Of a DNA stretch of 64,000 nt, positions 62,201 to 64,000 are shown in pieces. The position numbers and the translations under genes were made by a program. The notes under the pieces were generated by a model. The model did no database searches, was not told where the DNA came from, and worked only from the letters and a program-made list of their open reading frames with translations. Positions within the stretch are counted from its first letter, which is position 1, and each line of letters opens with the position of its first letter. The stretch spans positions 5,012,448-5,076,447 of the forward strand of contig BDGG01000002.1 in the NCBI GenBank assembly GCA_001949185.1, read 5' to 3'. Origin of the DNA: Ramazzottius varieornatus. Lineage: Eukaryota; Tardigrada; Eutardigrada; Parachela; Ramazzottiidae.

Positions 62201-64000
62201 GTAGTTCTTGGGGTTGATCTTCAGCGGTACAACCTTCAAGACTTTGGGTGCGCCAATCTTCCGAATGGCTCGACCGAAAGCGTAGTCCAGATCCGTCTTG
62301 AATGGAAACTGCGGACTCTCTCGCAGAGCCGCCAGCTTCTCTAAAGACTTCGTCAGGAAGTTACTGCCATGAGTACCACAGGCTTCGTAGAGAGCGGCCA
62401 GGGCTTGAAGAACGTGATTCCACACACCGTGGTACTGGTACGAAAGACCTTCTTCGACATTCAGGAAGATTCGCTGGACCGTGGCGATATGCTGGTGGTA
62501 GACCGCGGCATCAGCTGAAACTGACGCCACACAGGTCGTGATCTGGTCCTGTAAAAAGACGAAGTCAAAGGAAACTCCAGCTGACGAGAGTTTCCTTCTG
62601 TTGTCCTTACCTTCAGCGTTTCTCCGCCAGCGACCTGTATCTCTGTCTTTTCCGCCAGGAGGAACTTCATGCAGGTAGAGACGAAACGAGGAAGGTGAGC
62701 GATGGCCTGGTTGTCCAGTCTGAACATGTTCAGATGAGCTTGCTTGGAAGTCTCCAGCCACGGAAGAACCAACTGAGAATCATCGGCAACGGGCTGAAAG
62801 TCGTAGAGAGCCTACGGAGAAGCATTTGTGAATTAAACCGGTAATTTTGTAAGGAATACAAAATGCGGCAGTGCCTTACGTTGATGAGCTGGCCGTTAGT
62901 TTCTTGGTTGAGACGTTCAGCAGACGGCTTCGAGACGAACAACCCATGGATAGCTTTTAGCCCAATGGTGGAGACTAACGGATTCGTCAGAGTCATACAC
63001 TTGAAGACGCATTCGACCGTTGTTCGAAGCTGGTCGGCGGGTAGGTCGGATAGAATATCTTTCAGGAGACCGAGTATGTGTAACGTGACTGTCATTTCCT
63101 TCGTGGCTACAGAGAGATGCGAAAAGCTTACAAGAGACGTACGGATTAGAAAAGAAACGCATAATGGTCGCATGATGGGGCAACACATAAGAAGCGGAAG
63201 TACTCGATTTGTGGGTGACTGACAGAAAGAAGGGTTACCTCTAGCTTCTTCAAGTGTCTGGATGCACATCTCCGCCGTGATAGCTGCCACGGGGTGGACG
63301 GTAGGAGGGTTCGGTCCCGTCATGATGTCGCTGCCTTTCAGGACGGAGCATATGCACTTGTGGCACTGCCTTCGAACTTTTGGTTTGGGATGATGCAGAA
63401 AGGAAAGAATTGCTCTGTAAATCATCTCTGTCGAGGAGTTTCGCCAACTCGCAATATCCTGAACGCGGAGAACCGCACTCAAGCAGGTCAAAACCTATAG
63501 AAATTCATAATGTGAAAGTGATGGTACTTAATCAGATAATTCAACGATACTATAATGCTTCACAAATTTCGCGCATTACGTCAAGTAAGCGTGTTCTGTA
63601 TTCGTCATCGTAAACCCCGTAGACCCTAGCCCACTATGACGTCAGTTCGCGAAGTTCATGAAGCATTGCAGTATTATACTGTAAGAGAAGGAAGGTTCTT
63701 ACCGATCGCAGCAGAGCGTTGTTTTCGGAAGAAGCGCTGTCCGACAGAATTTTCATCAGCGGTTTACACACTTGAGAGGACTGTTTCCGCAGGACTTCGG
63801 CGGGTACACGTTTGATGAGGAGACTGAGGATGGATAATACAGCCGTACGAGAATCGTTGGTCTCCACGCTATCCAATGTCGTGAGCAAACCGGCAAAGTA
63901 TTCCGTCTCCGTTTCTTCTCCTTTCTTCTCTTTGATAACTTCGGTGATAGCAGCGATAATGGCCAGCATTTCACGATGAAGCCGTGAGTTAGCCGACCAT
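59289..64000 (-). CDS. RRP12: ribosomal RNA processing protein RRP12 (5' end beyond window)
   Basis: Ten exons close in phase on the minus strand: 64000 (edge)-63703, 63494-63239, 63106-62880, 62811-62611, 62548-61978, 61651-60095, 60001-59819, 59750-59659, 59580-59498 and 59412-59289, about 1,196 residues of the C-terminal part. HEAT-type helices fill most of it. Family marks are TETEYFAGLLTTLDSVE, HHPKPKVRRQCHKCICSVLK, SWLIPLLHSNVQDTQLAYFT, LLPGFCTRPT, RNKIRDLLTVLIRKFGFGVV and the tail GRPDPYAYIPLDPKYTNKRK with a basic end. RRP12 is a karyopherin-like factor needed for maturation and nuclear export of 40S and 60S pre-ribosomes. The acidic and Lys-rich linker (EEMEEEEKKPKSKKSK) before the last exons is also typical. 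The start codon and first exons lie outside the window. The gene is convergent with muskelin. Confidence 0.95.

Overview
The window is animal nuclear DNA. Nearly every gene is split by short introns (mostly 45-250 bp, GT-AG, with pyrimidine-rich acceptors), and genes sit on both strands only a few hundred bases apart. The content points to a small-genome ecdysozoan. A five-PAN plus ZP-domain cuticle protein and a GLamide (allatostatin-A-like) neuropeptide precursor suggest a cuticle-bearing invertebrate. A nexin-dynein regulatory complex subunit (DRC9/IQCG) implies motile cilia or flagellated sperm, which argues against a nematode. A tardigrade is my best guess, but this is inference: no marker gene settles it.

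Layout, left to right. 0.7-1.7 kb: neuropeptide precursor (+). 2.4-4.6: MTCH2-like mitochondrial carrier homologue (-). 5.2-7.0: FKBP6/shutdown-like co-chaperone (+) with a MITE in one intron. 7.4-9.2: DRC9/IQCG (+). 9.6-10.5: unrecognised gene (-). 11.4-12.7: TSEN34 tRNA-splicing endonuclease subunit (+) that appears to lack two catalytic residues. 13.0-14.4: RAD51 (-). 15.3-18.5: CCT5 chaperonin subunit (+). 19.2-20.8: HSDL1-like SDR pseudoenzyme (-). 21.6-23.0: COX14-like small protein and IBA57 (+). 23.5-26.6: KIFAP3 (+). 27.5-31.4: PAN/ZP cuticle protein, NompA-like (+). 31.5-34.7: EB-module/cadherin-like surface protein (-). 35.5-39.8: TBC1D30 Rab-GAP (+). 40.2-41.7: quinone oxidoreductase CRYZ (+). 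41.9-43.8: unrecognised helical protein (-). 43.8-46.7: gene-poor, repeat-rich DNA. 46.7-50.8: a nested pair of hAT elements, the inner one carrying an intron-containing transposase. 51.2-52.0: MRPS25 (+). 52.2-54.9: rabenosyn-5 (-). 55.6-59.1: muskelin (+). 59.3-64.0: RRP12 (-), cut by the window edge.

The genes do not form one pathway; this is ordinary animal synteny. Loose themes are mitochondria (MTCH2, HSDL1, COX14-like, IBA57, MRPS25), cilia and sensory cuticle (DRC9, KIFAP3, NompA-like), RNA processing (TSEN34, RRP12, FKBP6 in the piRNA pathway) and endosomal Rab traffic (TBC1D30, rabenosyn-5). Exon coordinates were derived by hand by requiring GT-AG (one GC-AG) junctions and unbroken reading phase. 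Where phase closes across all exons I trust the model; where it does not I say so. I recognised no tRNA, rRNA or CRISPR array.
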